DNA of 64,000 nt from Methylopila capsulata. Its GTDB lineage: Bacteria > Pseudomonadota > Alphaproteobacteria > Rhizobiales > Methylopilaceae. The DNA lies in NCBI RefSeq assembly GCF_016907975.1, contig NZ_JAFBCY010000002.1, positions 1,054,001 through 1,118,000 on the forward strand, read 5' to 3'. Shown piece after piece: positions 50,947-59,914 of the stretch; the stretch's first letter is position 1; each line of letters starts with the position of its first letter. The notes beneath the pieces were generated by a model. The model did not search any database and was not told where the DNA came from. It worked only from the letters and a program-made list of their open reading frames with translations. A program made the position numbers and the translations under genes.

Positions 50947-51957
50947 GTGACCGACGCCACCCTTCCCGCGCCCCCGGCGCGTACGCAGTTCGCCGCGCTG
51001 GCGCCCGGCCTCGCGCTCGCGGCGCTCGTCGCCGCCGCGGGCTACGGCCTGCGGCTCGCGCCGGGGCTCGGATCGTTCAGCCCGATGATCCTCGCGCTCG
51101 GCCTCGGGGTCGTCGTCCGCGTCGCCCTGGGGCCGCTGCCCAACCTCCGGCCCGGGGTGGTCTTCGCGATGCGCCGCGTGCTGCGGGTCGCGATCGTGCT
51201 GCTCGGCCTGCAGCTGACCGTCGGCCAGGTGGCGGAGGTCGGCGCCGGCGGCGTCGCGGTCATCGCCGCCTCGCTCGGTGCGACCTTTCTGGCGACGGTC
51301 GCGCTCGGCCGCCTGCTCGGAGTCGACGCCCGGCTCGCGCAGCTGATCGCCGCCGGGACCTCGATCTGTGGAGCCTCCGCCGTGCTGGCGGCCAACACGG
51401 CCGTGCGCGGACGCGACGAGGACGTCGCCTACGCGGTCGCCTGCGTGACGGTGTTCGGCTCGATCGCCATGTTCGCCTATCCTCATCTCGCGAGCCCATT
51501 CGGCCTCGACGCCCATGCCTATGGGCTGTGGTCCGGCGCCTCGATCCATGAGATCGCCCAGGTCGTCGCCGCCGCCTTCCAGCAGGGGCCGGACGCCGGC
51601 GAGTTCGGCGTGGTGGCGAAGCTCGCCCGCGTGATGATGCTGGCGCCCGTCGTGGCGGCGCTCGGGTTCTATATGGCGCGGAGCGGCGACGGCGCGGCGC
51701 GCGCGCCGTTCCCGTGGTTCGTGCTCGGCTTCGTCGCGCTGGTCGCGCTCAACAGCGTCGTCACGCTTCCCGCCGCCCCCAAGACCTTCGCGATCGAGGC
51801 GACGCCGGCGCTGCTCGCGGTCGCGCTCGCGGCCATGGGGTTGGAGACGGACCTCGCCAAACTGCGAGAGAAGGGACTGAGGCCCTTGCTTTTGGGGCTG
51901 GCGTCGTTCCTCTTCATCGCGAGCTTCAGCCTGGCGCTGGTCAAGCTCGCGACCTGA
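50947..51957 (+). CDS. YeiH/UPF0324-family putative sulfate exporter
   Basis: 336 residues, about ten helices. The start is GTG 50947 with AGGAG 6 bases away; a TTG at 50902 would add a hydrophilic, unlikely leader. Signature: [78 protein letters not shown]. YeiH-type proteins are annotated as sulfate exporters from the family's link to sulfur metabolism. A LysR gene follows immediately, as with yeiH-yeiE in enterobacteria. Confidence 0.9.
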   Translation: MTDATLPAPPARTQFAALAPGLALAALVAAAGYGLRLAPGLGSFSPMILALGLGVVVRVALGPLPNLRPGVVFAMRRVLRVAIVLLGLQLTVGQVAEVGAGGVAVIAASLGATFLATVALGRLLGVDARLAQLIAAGTSICGASAVLAANTAVRGRDEDVAYAVACVTVFGSIAMFAYPHLASPFGLDAHAYGLWSGASIHEIAQVVAAAFQQGPDAGEFGVVAKLARVMMLAPVVAALGFYMARSGDGAARAPFPWFVLGFVALVALNSVVTLPAAPKTFAIEATPALLAVALAAMGLETDLAKLREKGLRPLLLGLASFLFIASFSLALVKLAT

Positions 51958-51971
51958 ACCCCCGGACCCGC

Positions 51972-52868
51972 ATGACGCTGGAGCAGCTTCGGATCTTCGT
52001 CGCCGTCGCCGAACGCGAGCACGTGACCAAGGCCGCGGAAGCGCTCCACCTCACCCAGTCGGCGGCGAGCGCGGCGGTGTCGGCGCTCGAGACGCGCTAC
52101 GGCGCCAAGCTGTTCGACCGCGTCGGCCGGCGCATCGCCCTCACGGAGGCCGGCCGCCTGTTCCTCACGGAGGCGCGCGCTGTGCTCGCCCGTGCCGCAG
52201 CCGCCGAAACGGTGCTGGCGGATCTCGCGAGCCTCAAGCGCGGCCGGCTCGCCTTAGGCGCCAGCCAGACGGTAGGGAGCTATTGGCTGCCGCCGCTGAT
52301 GCAGCGGTTCCGGACCGCCTATCCCGGCGTCGCGCTGACGCTCGCCATCGGCAACACCGAGACCATCGCCGCGCTGGTGCGCGACGGCGCCGCCGACCTC
52401 GGCGTGGTGGAGGGGGCGGTGGACGACCCGACGCTGTCGGTCGCGCCCGTGGCGAAGGACGACCTCGCGCTGGTGGTCGGCCGCGCTCATCCCTGGACCG
52501 ACGGGAGGCGCGTCGGCCGCGCCGATCTCGCCGCCGCGCGCTGGGTGCTGCGCGAACCCGGCTCCGGCACGCGGGCGATCCTCGAACAGGCGTTCGCCTC
52601 CGCCGGGCTTTCGCTGGGCGACCGCGAGATCGCGCTCGAGCTTCCCTCCAACGAGGCCTGCCGCGCGGCGGTGGAGGCGGGCGCCGGCGCCACCGTGCTG
52701 TCGACGTTGGTCGCCGCGCCGTCGCTGGCCTCAGGCGCGCTGGTCGCCGTGCCCTATCCGCTTCCCGGCCGCTCGTTCTTCGCGCTGCGCCGCGTCGAGC
52801 GGTATGAGACGCAGGCCGAGCGCGCCTTCCTGGCGCTGCTCGCCGATCCCGAGGGCGCCGCGTCATGA
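51972..52868 (+). CDS. LysR-family transcriptional regulator, YeiE/CysB-like
   Basis: 298 residues. The helix-turn-helix is MTLEQLRIFVAVAEREHVTK followed by [20 protein letters not shown]. The effector domain runs from RLALGASQTVGSYWLPPLMQ. It lies 15 bp after the exporter gene in the same direction, so it probably regulates that operon, with sites in the 50858-50946 region. It overlaps the next gene by four bases. Confidence 0.9.
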   Translation: MTLEQLRIFVAVAEREHVTKAAEALHLTQSAASAAVSALETRYGAKLFDRVGRRIALTEAGRLFLTEARAVLARAAAAETVLADLASLKRGRLALGASQTVGSYWLPPLMQRFRTAYPGVALTLAIGNTETIAALVRDGAADLGVVEGAVDDPTLSVAPVAKDDLALVVGRAHPWTDGRRVGRADLAAARWVLREPGSGTRAILEQAFASAGLSLGDREIALELPSNEACRAAVEAGAGATVLSTLVAAPSLASGALVAVPYPLPGRSFFALRRVERYETQAERAFLALLADPEGAAS

Positions 52869-53302
52869 AGAGCCTGCTCGCGTCCTGGCAGATCTGGGCC
52901 CTGCTTTCGGCCGTGTTCGCCGCGCTGACCGCCGTCTTCGCCAAGGTCGGCGTGGCGAACGTCAGTTCCGATTTCGCGACCTTCGTGCGGACGATCGTCA
53001 TCCTGCTGGCTCTGGCCGGGATTCTCACTGCGACCCGGCAATGGCAGGACCCAGGCGCCGTCAGCGGCCGGACCTACGCCTTTCTCGCGCTGTCCGGGCT
53101 CGCGACCGGCGCGTCGTGGATCTGCTACTTCCGCGCCCTCCAGCTCGGCGACGCCGCCCGCGTGGCGCCGATCGACAAGCTCAGCGTCGTTCTCGTCGCG
53201 GTGTTCGGCGTGGCCTTCCTGGGCGAGCGGCTGTCGGGCGCGAACTGGCTCGGCGTTGCGCTGATCGGCGCCGGCGCAATCCTCGTGGCCTACCGAGGCT
53301 GA
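52865..53302 (+). CDS. Half-size EamA-family transporter
   Basis: 145 residues with about five helices; one EamA repeat rather than the usual two. SAVFAALTAVFAKVGVANVS and YFRALQLGDAARVAPIDKLS, then VAFLGERLSGANWLGVALIG, are the EamA signature. Half-size members work as homodimers. The ATG overlaps the LysR stop (ATGA), showing coupling. Substrate unknown. Confidence 0.88.
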   Translation: MKSLLASWQIWALLSAVFAALTAVFAKVGVANVSSDFATFVRTIVILLALAGILTATRQWQDPGAVSGRTYAFLALSGLATGASWICYFRALQLGDAARVAPIDKLSVVLVAVFGVAFLGERLSGANWLGVALIGAGAILVAYRG

Positions 53303-53304
53303 TC

Positions 53305-53811
53305 GTGGCGTCTCCAAGGTCCTGGACGCGCGCTGTGGTGTCAGCGCCGATCGCGGCCGCCGTCCTTGTCTACCGCGCGCTCGACCGACTGCTCGGGCCG
53401 CTGGTGCGCCCGATCCTTCGCCGGCTCGGCGAATTTGAGCTTCTCCAGCGCCTGGGGCGGGCGATCGCGGAAGCGCCGCCCTACGTCGTGCTGGCGCTGC
53501 TGGCCGTGCCGTTTCTGCTGATCGAGCCGCTGAAGGCGCTGTCGCTCTACTGGATGGCGGTCGGCCATCCCTGGGAGGGCGGCGCTGCGCTGGCGGCCTG
53601 CCACCTGCTCAGCATCCTCACCTCCGAGCGCGTCCTGCATCTGGGCAAACCGAAGCTGATGACGATCCCATGGTTCGCGAGGGGCTACGTCTTCGTCGCC
53701 GACGTGCGTGACCGCGCGCTCGCCTGGCTGCATGCGACCGCGGCGTGGCGCCTCGGCCTCGCGGCGGCGGACCGGGCGAAGGCGGTCGCGCGCCGCTGGT
53801 TCAGGGCGTGA
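53305..53811 (+). CDS. Membrane protein of unknown function
   Basis: 168 residues from GTG 53305, which has GAGG 7 bases away and directly follows the EamA gene stop. Two hydrophobic segments: SAPIAAAVLVYRALDRLLGP and APPYVVLALLAVPFLLIEPL. Basic helices follow (ARGYVFVADVRDRALAWLHA). Family not recognised beyond a resemblance to small alphaproteobacterial integral membrane proteins. Last gene of the YeiH-LysR-EamA operon. It converges on the methyltransferase gene. Confidence 0.75.
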   Translation: MASPRSWTRAVVSAPIAAAVLVYRALDRLLGPLVRPILRRLGEFELLQRLGRAIAEAPPYVVLALLAVPFLLIEPLKALSLYWMAVGHPWEGGAALAACHLLSILTSERVLHLGKPKLMTIPWFARGYVFVADVRDRALAWLHATAAWRLGLAAADRAKAVARRWFRA

Positions 53812-53815
53812 CGCC

Positions 53816-54469
53816 TCAGCGCACGGCGATCAGCGACTTCGTCAGACCCGCGACCCGTTCCTTCACGATGGTTGAATCGGGGAACAGCGAGGCCATCGAC
53901 GGCGCGTTCAGCAGGATCGCGTCCTGCAGGATGGCGTTGGCTTCGTCGACGTTCGCGGCCTTCGGATAGAAGCCGCAGGCCTTGGCCTGCACGATCAGGG
54001 CGCGCCACGGTCGAGGAAGCCAGTGGATGAACGGCGTGCGGAAATGGGGCTCCAGCGGGAACCAGTAGTTCGGGGTCTGGATAAAATGCCGCGGCGCCAC
54101 ACGGCGCGTCTCCGACGCCATGCGTTTCTGGTTCGACCACTGTCCGACGTGCTCGATCACCGAATTCGAGTAGGCGAGGTCGAAGCTGTTGTCCGCGTGG
54201 TCCTTCAGGTTGCAAGCATCGCCCGAAAGGCTGGTGAAATGCGGGTCCGTCACGGTTTCCGCTTCAAGGTTCACCAACGTCACATGGAGAGATCTTCCTC
54301 CCCAAATATCTGACAAAGCGTTCCAATGATCAAATCGACCGCCGACGTCGATAATATTGCAGTGACCTTTTTGCTTTATTATCTCGTCGATTATGACTAC
54401 AAGCTGGCCGAACCGCTTCATACGAAAACGATTGCGGTATACGCTCTGATCGTCGGTCCCTAGAAACAT
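53816..54469 (-). CDS. SAM-dependent class I methyltransferase
   Basis: 217 residues from ATG 54469 (MFLGTDDQSVYRNRFRMKRF). SAM loop HCNIIDVGGRFDHWNALSDI; acidic strand VTLVNLEAETV; LSGDACNLKDHADNSFDLAY, then SNSVIEHVGQWSNQKRMASE, and a long C-terminal part with HFIQTPNYWFPLEPHFRTPF. Such enzymes methylate sugars or lipids in surface polysaccharide loci. The N-terminal third (54290-54480) is about 45% GC against near 69% around it, which points to recent transfer. The frame further upstream to 54637 is rejected. Confidence 0.82.
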   Translation of the reverse strand: MFLGTDDQSVYRNRFRMKRFGQLVVIIDEIIKQKGHCNIIDVGGRFDHWNALSDIWGGRSLHVTLVNLEAETVTDPHFTSLSGDACNLKDHADNSFDLAYSNSVIEHVGQWSNQKRMASETRRVAPRHFIQTPNYWFPLEPHFRTPFIHWLPRPWRALIVQAKACGFYPKAANVDEANAILQDAILLNAPSMASLFPDSTIVKERVAGLTKSLIAVR

Positions 54470-54566
54470 GTCGATTCGACGCCTTTTGGAGTGACGGTCG
54501 GCTGCAAGCCAGCGACGATGACACTCTACAGACACCCGCCCGCCGTTTCCGCACCGCACGCTCCGT

Positions 54567-55310
54567 ATGGCAAAAAAAATCGATATTCTGGGGCTGAAAG
54601 TGCTCGCCGCGACGCGGACGGAAGCGGTCGCGGCCATGGATCGCGCTGTCGCCGCTCCTGAGCCGGCGCTGATCTGCTACCTCAACGCGCACATCTCGAA
54701 CATCGCGTGGCGGAATCAGCGCCTGACGGCCGCGCTCGAGCGCAGCCTGCTGTTGAACGACGGAGTGGGCGTCGATCTGGCGGCGAAATGGATCCACGGC
54801 GAACCGTTTCCGGAAAACCTCAACGGAACTGACCTGACGCCGCGGTTTCTCGCGGAGACGGAGCACCGGCTGAAGGTGTTCCTGCTGGGCGCCCGCCCGG
54901 CGGTGGCGGAGCTCGCGCAGATCGCATTCCGGAAGATCGCCCCCCGGCACGACTATGTCGGCGCCCGCGGCGGCTATTTTCCGGACGAGCGCAGCGACGA
55001 GGTGGCGGCCGAAATCCGCGCGTCCGGAGCCGACTTGGTGATCGTCTGCATGGGAGCGCCGCGGCAAGAGATCTGGACTGCGGCCCATCTTGAGGCGATG
55101 GGCTGCAAGGCCGCGATCTGCGCCGGGGCGCTGTTCGACTTCATGTCCCACGGCAAGCGACGCGCGCCGGCGTTCGTCCGGAAGTACCGCTTCGAGTGGC
55201 TGTGGCGGCTGATGCTCGAGCCGCGCCGGCTGTTCAGGCGCTACGTGCTCGGCAACCCGCTGTTCGTCATGCGGGTGATCCGCGCGCGGCTCGGCCGCGG
55301 GCGAGGCTGA
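54567..55310 (+). CDS. WecG/TagA/CpsF-family glycosyltransferase (GT26)
   Basis: 247 residues. Signature: YLNAHISNIAWRNQ, LLLNDGVGVDLAAKWIHG (Asp65, the catalytic Asp of TagA), NGTDLTPRF, VFLLGARPAVAE, VCMGAPRQEIWTA and RKYRFEWLWRLMLEPRRLF. These enzymes add a sugar such as ManNAc or GlcA to a lipid-linked intermediate in surface polysaccharide synthesis. The last 44 bp overlap the tail of the flippase gene on the other strand. Confidence 0.9.
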   Translation: MAKKIDILGLKVLAATRTEAVAAMDRAVAAPEPALICYLNAHISNIAWRNQRLTAALERSLLLNDGVGVDLAAKWIHGEPFPENLNGTDLTPRFLAETEHRLKVFLLGARPAVAELAQIAFRKIAPRHDYVGARGGYFPDERSDEVAAEIRASGADLVIVCMGAPRQEIWTAAHLEAMGCKAAICAGALFDFMSHGKRRAPAFVRKYRFEWLWRLMLEPRRLFRRYVLGNPLFVMRVIRARLGRGRG

Positions 55311-56679
55311 ACAGGTCGAACCGCAGGGCGATCGCGCCGACGACGGCGGCGAACAGCGCCGTCTTCGCGGCGAGCGCCGCGGCCGGGTGCAGGCTCCAGC
55401 CGTCGATCGCAAAGGCCGCGAGCGTCACGCCCAGCGCCGCCGCCGGCATCACGGCGAGCGCCGTCATGTCCACGGGAAGTTTTCGCAGGCGGCGGCCGAG
55501 GAGCGCGGCGGCGATCGTCGCCACCCCATGTGCGATCATCAGGGCGATGGCGCCGCCGATCGCGCCCTGCGACGGCACGAGCGCCAGGGCGATCGCCGCC
55601 GAGGTCGCGACGAACACGGCGGCGATGATGAACTCGAGCAGCGCCGCCTTGGCGAAGAAGATGACCTGCGAGAAGTAGAAATTCTTGAGTGTCATGAAGC
55701 AGAAGGCGATGGCGAAGTAGGGGATGATCTCGTAGCCGCGCTGGGCGAAGGGCTCGCCGAGGGCGAGGCGCGCGAGGTCGTGGCCGAAGACCACGAAGAA
55801 GGCCGCCCCGAAGGTCGCGGCGGCGAGGCAGGCCTGGAAGGCGCGGCGCATGACCGCGTTCGATTCGGCCTCGTGGCCTTCGTCGGCGAGCTGCTTGCCG
55901 ACGGTGATGAGTGCGAGCGCGATGGATTCGCCGACCACCATGAAGCTCTGCCGCATGAGATCGGCGATGACGCCGTAGGGGCCGAGGGTCGCGTCGCCGG
56001 CAAAATAGGAGATCGTCAGGCGATCGACCGTCTGGCCGACGGCCATCACCCCGAACGAGAGGATGAGCGGCCAGCCGTAGCGCACCAGGGTCGCGGCGGC
56101 GTCCCGGGCGCCCGGCGCCCCGACGAAATGCTTGACCGCGAGCGCGCTCGGCACGGCGGCGATCAGATGCGCGACCGCGATCGCGATCGACAGCGAAATC
56201 GCGGTCGGCTCGAGCGTCAGCGCGACGCAGCCGAGCACGAGCGAAAACACCGCGCGGAAGATCATCGACAGCGCGACCGCTCGCGCCGCCAGCCGGGTGC
56301 GGGCGACTTCGACCAGCGCCTCATAGATCGTCATGCCGAAGAACAGGCCGAACAGCGCCGCCGCGAAGGCTGGCGTCATCGCGCCGAAGGCCGCTGCGAG
56401 GCCGAGGCCGAGCGCCACGACGAGGGTGGCGGCGCCCACGAGCCGGGCGTAGGACGCCACGATGGTCTCCGCTTGCGCGGCGCGGTAGACGCCGAAATAG
56501 GCGAACTTCATCCACTGCGTCGCGAAGCCGTAGACGATGATCGCCCAGGCGAATGTCAGCACGTAGGCGCCGTACTCCGCTGGGCTGACGAGCCGGGTGA
56601 ACAGCGCGACGGACACGAGGTTGCCGGCGGCGGAGACGACGCGCGAGCCGAAATAGAGGACGAGGTTCGAATCCTTCAC
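55267..56679 (-). CDS. Polysaccharide flippase (Wzx/MurJ-like, polysaccharide biosynthesis family)
   Basis: 470 residues with about 12-14 membrane helices, starting GTG 56679 (VKDSNLVLYFGSRVVSAAGN). LVSPAEYGAYVLTFAWAIIV is typical of the Wzx family. It would flip lipid-linked repeat units across the inner membrane for outside assembly. No Wzy polymerase or initiating transferase is in the window. It is divergent from the GT4 gene over a 95-bp gap holding a dyad, and tail-to-tail overlapped with the GT26 gene. Confidence 0.88.
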   Translation of the reverse strand: MKDSNLVLYFGSRVVSAAGNLVSVALFTRLVSPAEYGAYVLTFAWAIIVYGFATQWMKFAYFGVYRAAQAETIVASYARLVGAATLVVALGLGLAAAFGAMTPAFAAALFGLFFGMTIYEALVEVARTRLAARAVALSMIFRAVFSLVLGCVALTLEPTAISLSIAIAVAHLIAAVPSALAVKHFVGAPGARDAAATLVRYGWPLILSFGVMAVGQTVDRLTISYFAGDATLGPYGVIADLMRQSFMVVGESIALALITVGKQLADEGHEAESNAVMRRAFQACLAAATFGAAFFVVFGHDLARLALGEPFAQRGYEIIPYFAIAFCFMTLKNFYFSQVIFFAKAALLEFIIAAVFVATSAAIALALVPSQGAIGGAIALMIAHGVATIAAALLGRRLRKLPVDMTALAVMPAAALGVTLAAFAIDGWSLHPAAALAAKTALFAAVVGAIALRFDLFSLARGRAARGSPA

Positions 56680-56714
56680 GAAACGCCTTTCTGGCCGTCG
56701 CGGCAGGGCGACCT

Positions 56715-56730
56715 TAACGTGCGAACGTTA
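56715..56730. promoter_or_regulatory. 16-bp dyad in the divergent flippase-GT4 promoter gap
   Basis: TAACGT-GCGA-ACGTTA, with CTTAACG and CGTTAGG flanks. It sits roughly mid-gap between GTG 56679 (minus) and ATG 56775 (plus), where one regulator could control both. No factor named. Confidence 0.4.
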
Positions 56731-56774
56731 GGAAGAGGTTTGACGGTCCGCCGCCCGCCACGAGGTCCCGCCGC

Positions 56775-57830
56775 ATGAGAGTCCTGCAGATCCTCCACAC
56801 CGACGAGCTCGGCGGCGTGAAGACGCTGGCCGACATGATCGCGGAGGATCTCGGCCGGCGGGGCGTCACGGTCGACACCGTGCTGCTGTTCGACCGGCCG
56901 GACTTCGGCAGGGCCGAAAAGATCAAGGCGGCGGTCGCGATGGCGCGCCGGCTCGCTCAAGACGACCACGACGCCATCTTCGCCTATCAGGCGACGGCGT
57001 GCATCCTCACCGGGCTGTTCGGCCGGAAGCTCCGCATCGTGCACCAGACCTGCACGCCCGGCGAGACCCAGGCTCTGGTGCGTCTGGCGGACCGGCTGGT
57101 CGGGACGGCGGGACGCTATTCCGTGAACGTGGCGAACACGATGTTCACCCTGAACGAGTTCAGGGGTTACCCTGAGGGTTACCGGACGGACATGCGGCTG
57201 ATCGAGCATGGGCTCGACGCGCCGCGCGCCGCGTCCGGCCGCGAGGAGACGCGTCGGCGCTTCGGCCTGCCCGAAGGCGCCCCGCTCATTCTGAACGTCG
57301 GACGGATGGCCGCGCAGAAGAACCAATCGGTGCTGATCGAGGCGCTGCCGGCAGTTCCGGACGCGACGCTTGCGATCGCCGGCCACGGCGGCGACGGCGA
57401 CATGCTGACGGCGCTGGCCCAACGCCACGGCGTCGCGGACCGTCTGCGGCTCCTCGGCGGCGTCGCGGCGGCGGACGTGGCCGATCTCTATGCCGCGGCC
57501 GACCTCTTCGCCTTCCCCTCGGTCTGGGAGACCTTCGGGCTCGCGGGCGTCGAGGCGGCGATGTCGGGCGCGCCGATCGTCGCCTCCGACATTGCGGTGC
57601 TGCGCGAGGTCCTGGCCTCCGAGGAGCCCGACGCCCCGGTCGCCTTCGCGCCGCCGCATGACGTCGACGCCTGGCGGCGGGCGCTGGCGCAGGCGCTTGC
57701 GACGCCGGCCTCGGCCGAGCGCCGCGCCGCCTTCGCCGACGAAGTCTCGCGGCGCTACGCCCGGGAGCGCATGAGCGCCCAGTACATGGAGCTGCTCGAG
57801 GGACGGGATCTCCCGGCGCCGCCATGGTGA
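56775..57830 (+). CDS. Glycosyltransferase family 4
   Basis: 351 residues, GT-B fold. N-terminal MRVLQILHTDELGGVKTLAD with the GG loop; mid-protein LILNVGRMAAQKNQSVLIEA; donor-site LYAAADLFAFPSVWETFGLA followed by GVEAAMSGAPIVASD, the EX7E region of GT4. It would transfer a nucleotide-sugar to a lipid-linked glycan. Its last codons overlap the start of the GH5 gene by seven bases, so the two are coupled. Confidence 0.9.
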   Translation: MRVLQILHTDELGGVKTLADMIAEDLGRRGVTVDTVLLFDRPDFGRAEKIKAAVAMARRLAQDDHDAIFAYQATACILTGLFGRKLRIVHQTCTPGETQALVRLADRLVGTAGRYSVNVANTMFTLNEFRGYPEGYRTDMRLIEHGLDAPRAASGREETRRRFGLPEGAPLILNVGRMAAQKNQSVLIEALPAVPDATLAIAGHGGDGDMLTALAQRHGVADRLRLLGGVAAADVADLYAAADLFAFPSVWETFGLAGVEAAMSGAPIVASDIAVLREVLASEEPDAPVAFAPPHDVDAWRRALAQALATPASAERRAAFADEVSRRYARERMSAQYMELLEGRDLPAPPW

Positions 57831-59008
57831 TCCGCGTCCTCGCCCTCGTCGTCGCCCTCTTCGCGCTGGCGCTGGTCCCGGCGCAGGCCGAACCGCTGTT
57901 CGGCAAGGGAGCCGGGCTGCCCGACATCTACCTGTTCCCGAGGGTGGTTGACGGGGCCTACGCCGCCGAGCCCTACCCGGACCCCGACGGCGGCGCGAAC
58001 GCCTACCGGACCTCCACCTTCGCGGCGACGGGCTTCGACCACGTCCGGCTCACGATCGACCTCGGTCCGTTCCTCGACGATCCCGGTTCGGCCCGCTGGG
58101 CGACCTTCCGCGACCCCTTCCTCGCGCTCGTCGAGCGTTTCCGCCGCGAGAAGCTCGGCGTCATCGTCACGCTGACCGCGCCGGGCCTCAACGGCCAGAT
58201 CCCGGAGGACCAGCTCGACGGGCTCGAAGGTCCCCGGTTCAAGCGCTACACGAACCTCGTCGGCCGCGTCGCCCGGACCCTCAAGAACCGCCGGGGGCGG
58301 ATCGCGCTCGAAGCCATGAACGAGCCGCAGCAGGCCTGCGAGGCCGAAGGCAAGACCGACTGGACCGCCTACCAGGAGCGCCTCGTCGCGCGGATCCGGA
58401 CGGAGGCCCCGGACCTGCTGTTGTTCGTCACCGGCGGATGTTGGTCCAAGATCGAGGGCCTGGACGGCCTCAGCGACGCGCTGCTCGCGGACCCCAAGAG
58501 CCTCGTCAGCGTGCATTTCTACGAGCCGTTTCTGTTCACGCACCAGGGCAGCACCTGGACGCTGCCGATCATGCCGCTGATCGCCGGTCTGCCGTTTCCG
58601 GCGAATCCCGATCGACTGGACGCCCTGCTCGCCCGCGCGGCGGAGCGCGGCGCGGGCCGTCCCGCGCTCGTCGAGGAGGCGCAGGCGGCGATCCGCTACT
58701 ACTTCGTGGAGACGTGGGACGCGACGAAGGTTCGCATGCAGTTCGACGCGCTGGAGCGTTGGCGCCGCGCCCGCAACATCCCGCCCGAGCGCATCGTGCT
58801 GACGGAGTTCGGCGCCTCGAAGGTGGACGGCCTCGCCGACGACGTCGCGTCGCGCGCCGCCTGGCTCGAGGCCGTGACCCGTTCGGTCGAGGCGCGGGGC
58901 TGGGGATGGACGCTCTGGGTGCCGAGCCGCGGCTCCTATGGCGTCGACGACGGGCAGGGCGGTTACGACCCCCGCTTCCTCGACGCGCTGCGGCTCGCGG
59001 CGCCCTAG
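57824..59008 (+). CDS. Secreted glycoside hydrolase family 5 protein
   Basis: 394 residues with a signal peptide (MVIRVLALVVALFALALVPA, then QAEP). A cellulase-like (alpha/beta)8 barrel: acid/base Glu167 in LEAMNEPQQ, nucleophile Glu328 in IVLTEFGAS, HFYEPFLFTHQG, and GWGWTLWVPSRGSYGV. GH5 in an exopolysaccharide locus often trims or releases the polymer rather than degrading plant cellulose, which is the likelier role here. Translationally coupled to the GT4 gene. Confidence 0.88.
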   Translation: MVIRVLALVVALFALALVPAQAEPLFGKGAGLPDIYLFPRVVDGAYAAEPYPDPDGGANAYRTSTFAATGFDHVRLTIDLGPFLDDPGSARWATFRDPFLALVERFRREKLGVIVTLTAPGLNGQIPEDQLDGLEGPRFKRYTNLVGRVARTLKNRRGRIALEAMNEPQQACEAEGKTDWTAYQERLVARIRTEAPDLLLFVTGGCWSKIEGLDGLSDALLADPKSLVSVHFYEPFLFTHQGSTWTLPIMPLIAGLPFPANPDRLDALLARAAERGAGRPALVEEAQAAIRYYFVETWDATKVRMQFDALERWRRARNIPPERIVLTEFGASKVDGLADDVASRAAWLEAVTRSVEARGWGWTLWVPSRGSYGVDDGQGGYDPRFLDALRLAAP

Positions 59009-59038
59009 GACGCTGCGCCGGAAAAAGACGCGATCCGG

Positions 59039-59914
59039 CTACTCCGCGGCGCGCTTGGCGACGCGGAAGTCGTGCGCGGGATAGACGCCGAGGATCTTCA
59101 GCTCGGTCGAGAAGAAGGCGAGCTCCTCCAGCGCCCGGGCGAGCGCCGGATCGTCGGGGTGGCCTTCGACGTCGGCGTAGAACTGGGTGGCGGTGAAGGC
59201 GCCGTCGAGCTGGTAGCTCTCGAGCTTCGTCATATTGACGCCGTTGGTGGCGAAGCCGCCGAGCGCCTTGTAGAGCGCGGCCGGAATGTTGCGCACCCGG
59301 AACACGAAGGTCGTCACGGTCAGGTCGCCGCCGCGCGGCGCGGGCTGCGCCTCCGGCGCGAGCACGACGAAGCGCGTCGTGTTGTTGGCTTCGTCCTCGA
59401 CGTCCTCGGCCAGCACGTCGAGGTCGTAGATCTCGGCCGCGAGCCGCGATGAGAGCGCCGCCCGGGTCGGATCGCCGGCCTCGGCGATCTCGCGGGCGGA
59501 GCCCGCCGTGTCCGCGCCGACGATCGCTTCGAGCTTGAGCGAGCGGATCAGCTTCCGGCACTGCCCGAGCGCCTGGACGTGGCTCTGGACGCTCGTCAGC
59601 GTTCCGAGCGTCGCGCCGCGCACGCCCACCAGCTGGTGGTGGATCGGCATGAAGAACTCGCCGACGATGTGCAGGCCCGCGTTCGGCATCAGGTGGTGGA
59701 TGTCGGTCACGCGGCCGTTGGCGGAGTTCTCGATCGGGATCATGCCAAGCGCCGCCTCACCCGAGGCGATCGCGGCGAGCGCGTCCTCGAAGGTGCGGCA
59801 GGGCAGGGCGTCCATCTCGGGATAGGCCTCGGCCGCCGCCATGTGCGAATTGGCGCCGGGCTCGCCCTGATAGGCGATGCGGCCGCCGCGGGCGATGACG
59901 GGATTGGGGGTCAC
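59039..59914 (-). CDS. pheA: Prephenate dehydratase
   Basis: 291 residues. Converts prephenate to phenylpyruvate for phenylalanine. Opening [20 protein letters not shown], conserved [49 protein letters not shown], then a regulatory ACT domain ([26 protein letters not shown]). There is no chorismate mutase domain. It overlaps kdsB by four bases (ATGA). Confidence 0.96.
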   Translation of the reverse strand: MTPNPVIARGGRIAYQGEPGANSHMAAAEAYPEMDALPCRTFEDALAAIASGEAALGMIPIENSANGRVTDIHHLMPNAGLHIVGEFFMPIHHQLVGVRGATLGTLTSVQSHVQALGQCRKLIRSLKLEAIVGADTAGSAREIAEAGDPTRAALSSRLAAEIYDLDVLAEDVEDEANNTTRFVVLAPEAQPAPRGGDLTVTTFVFRVRNIPAALYKALGGFATNGVNMTKLESYQLDGAFTATQFYADVEGHPDDPALARALEELAFFSTELKILGVYPAHDFRVAKRAAE

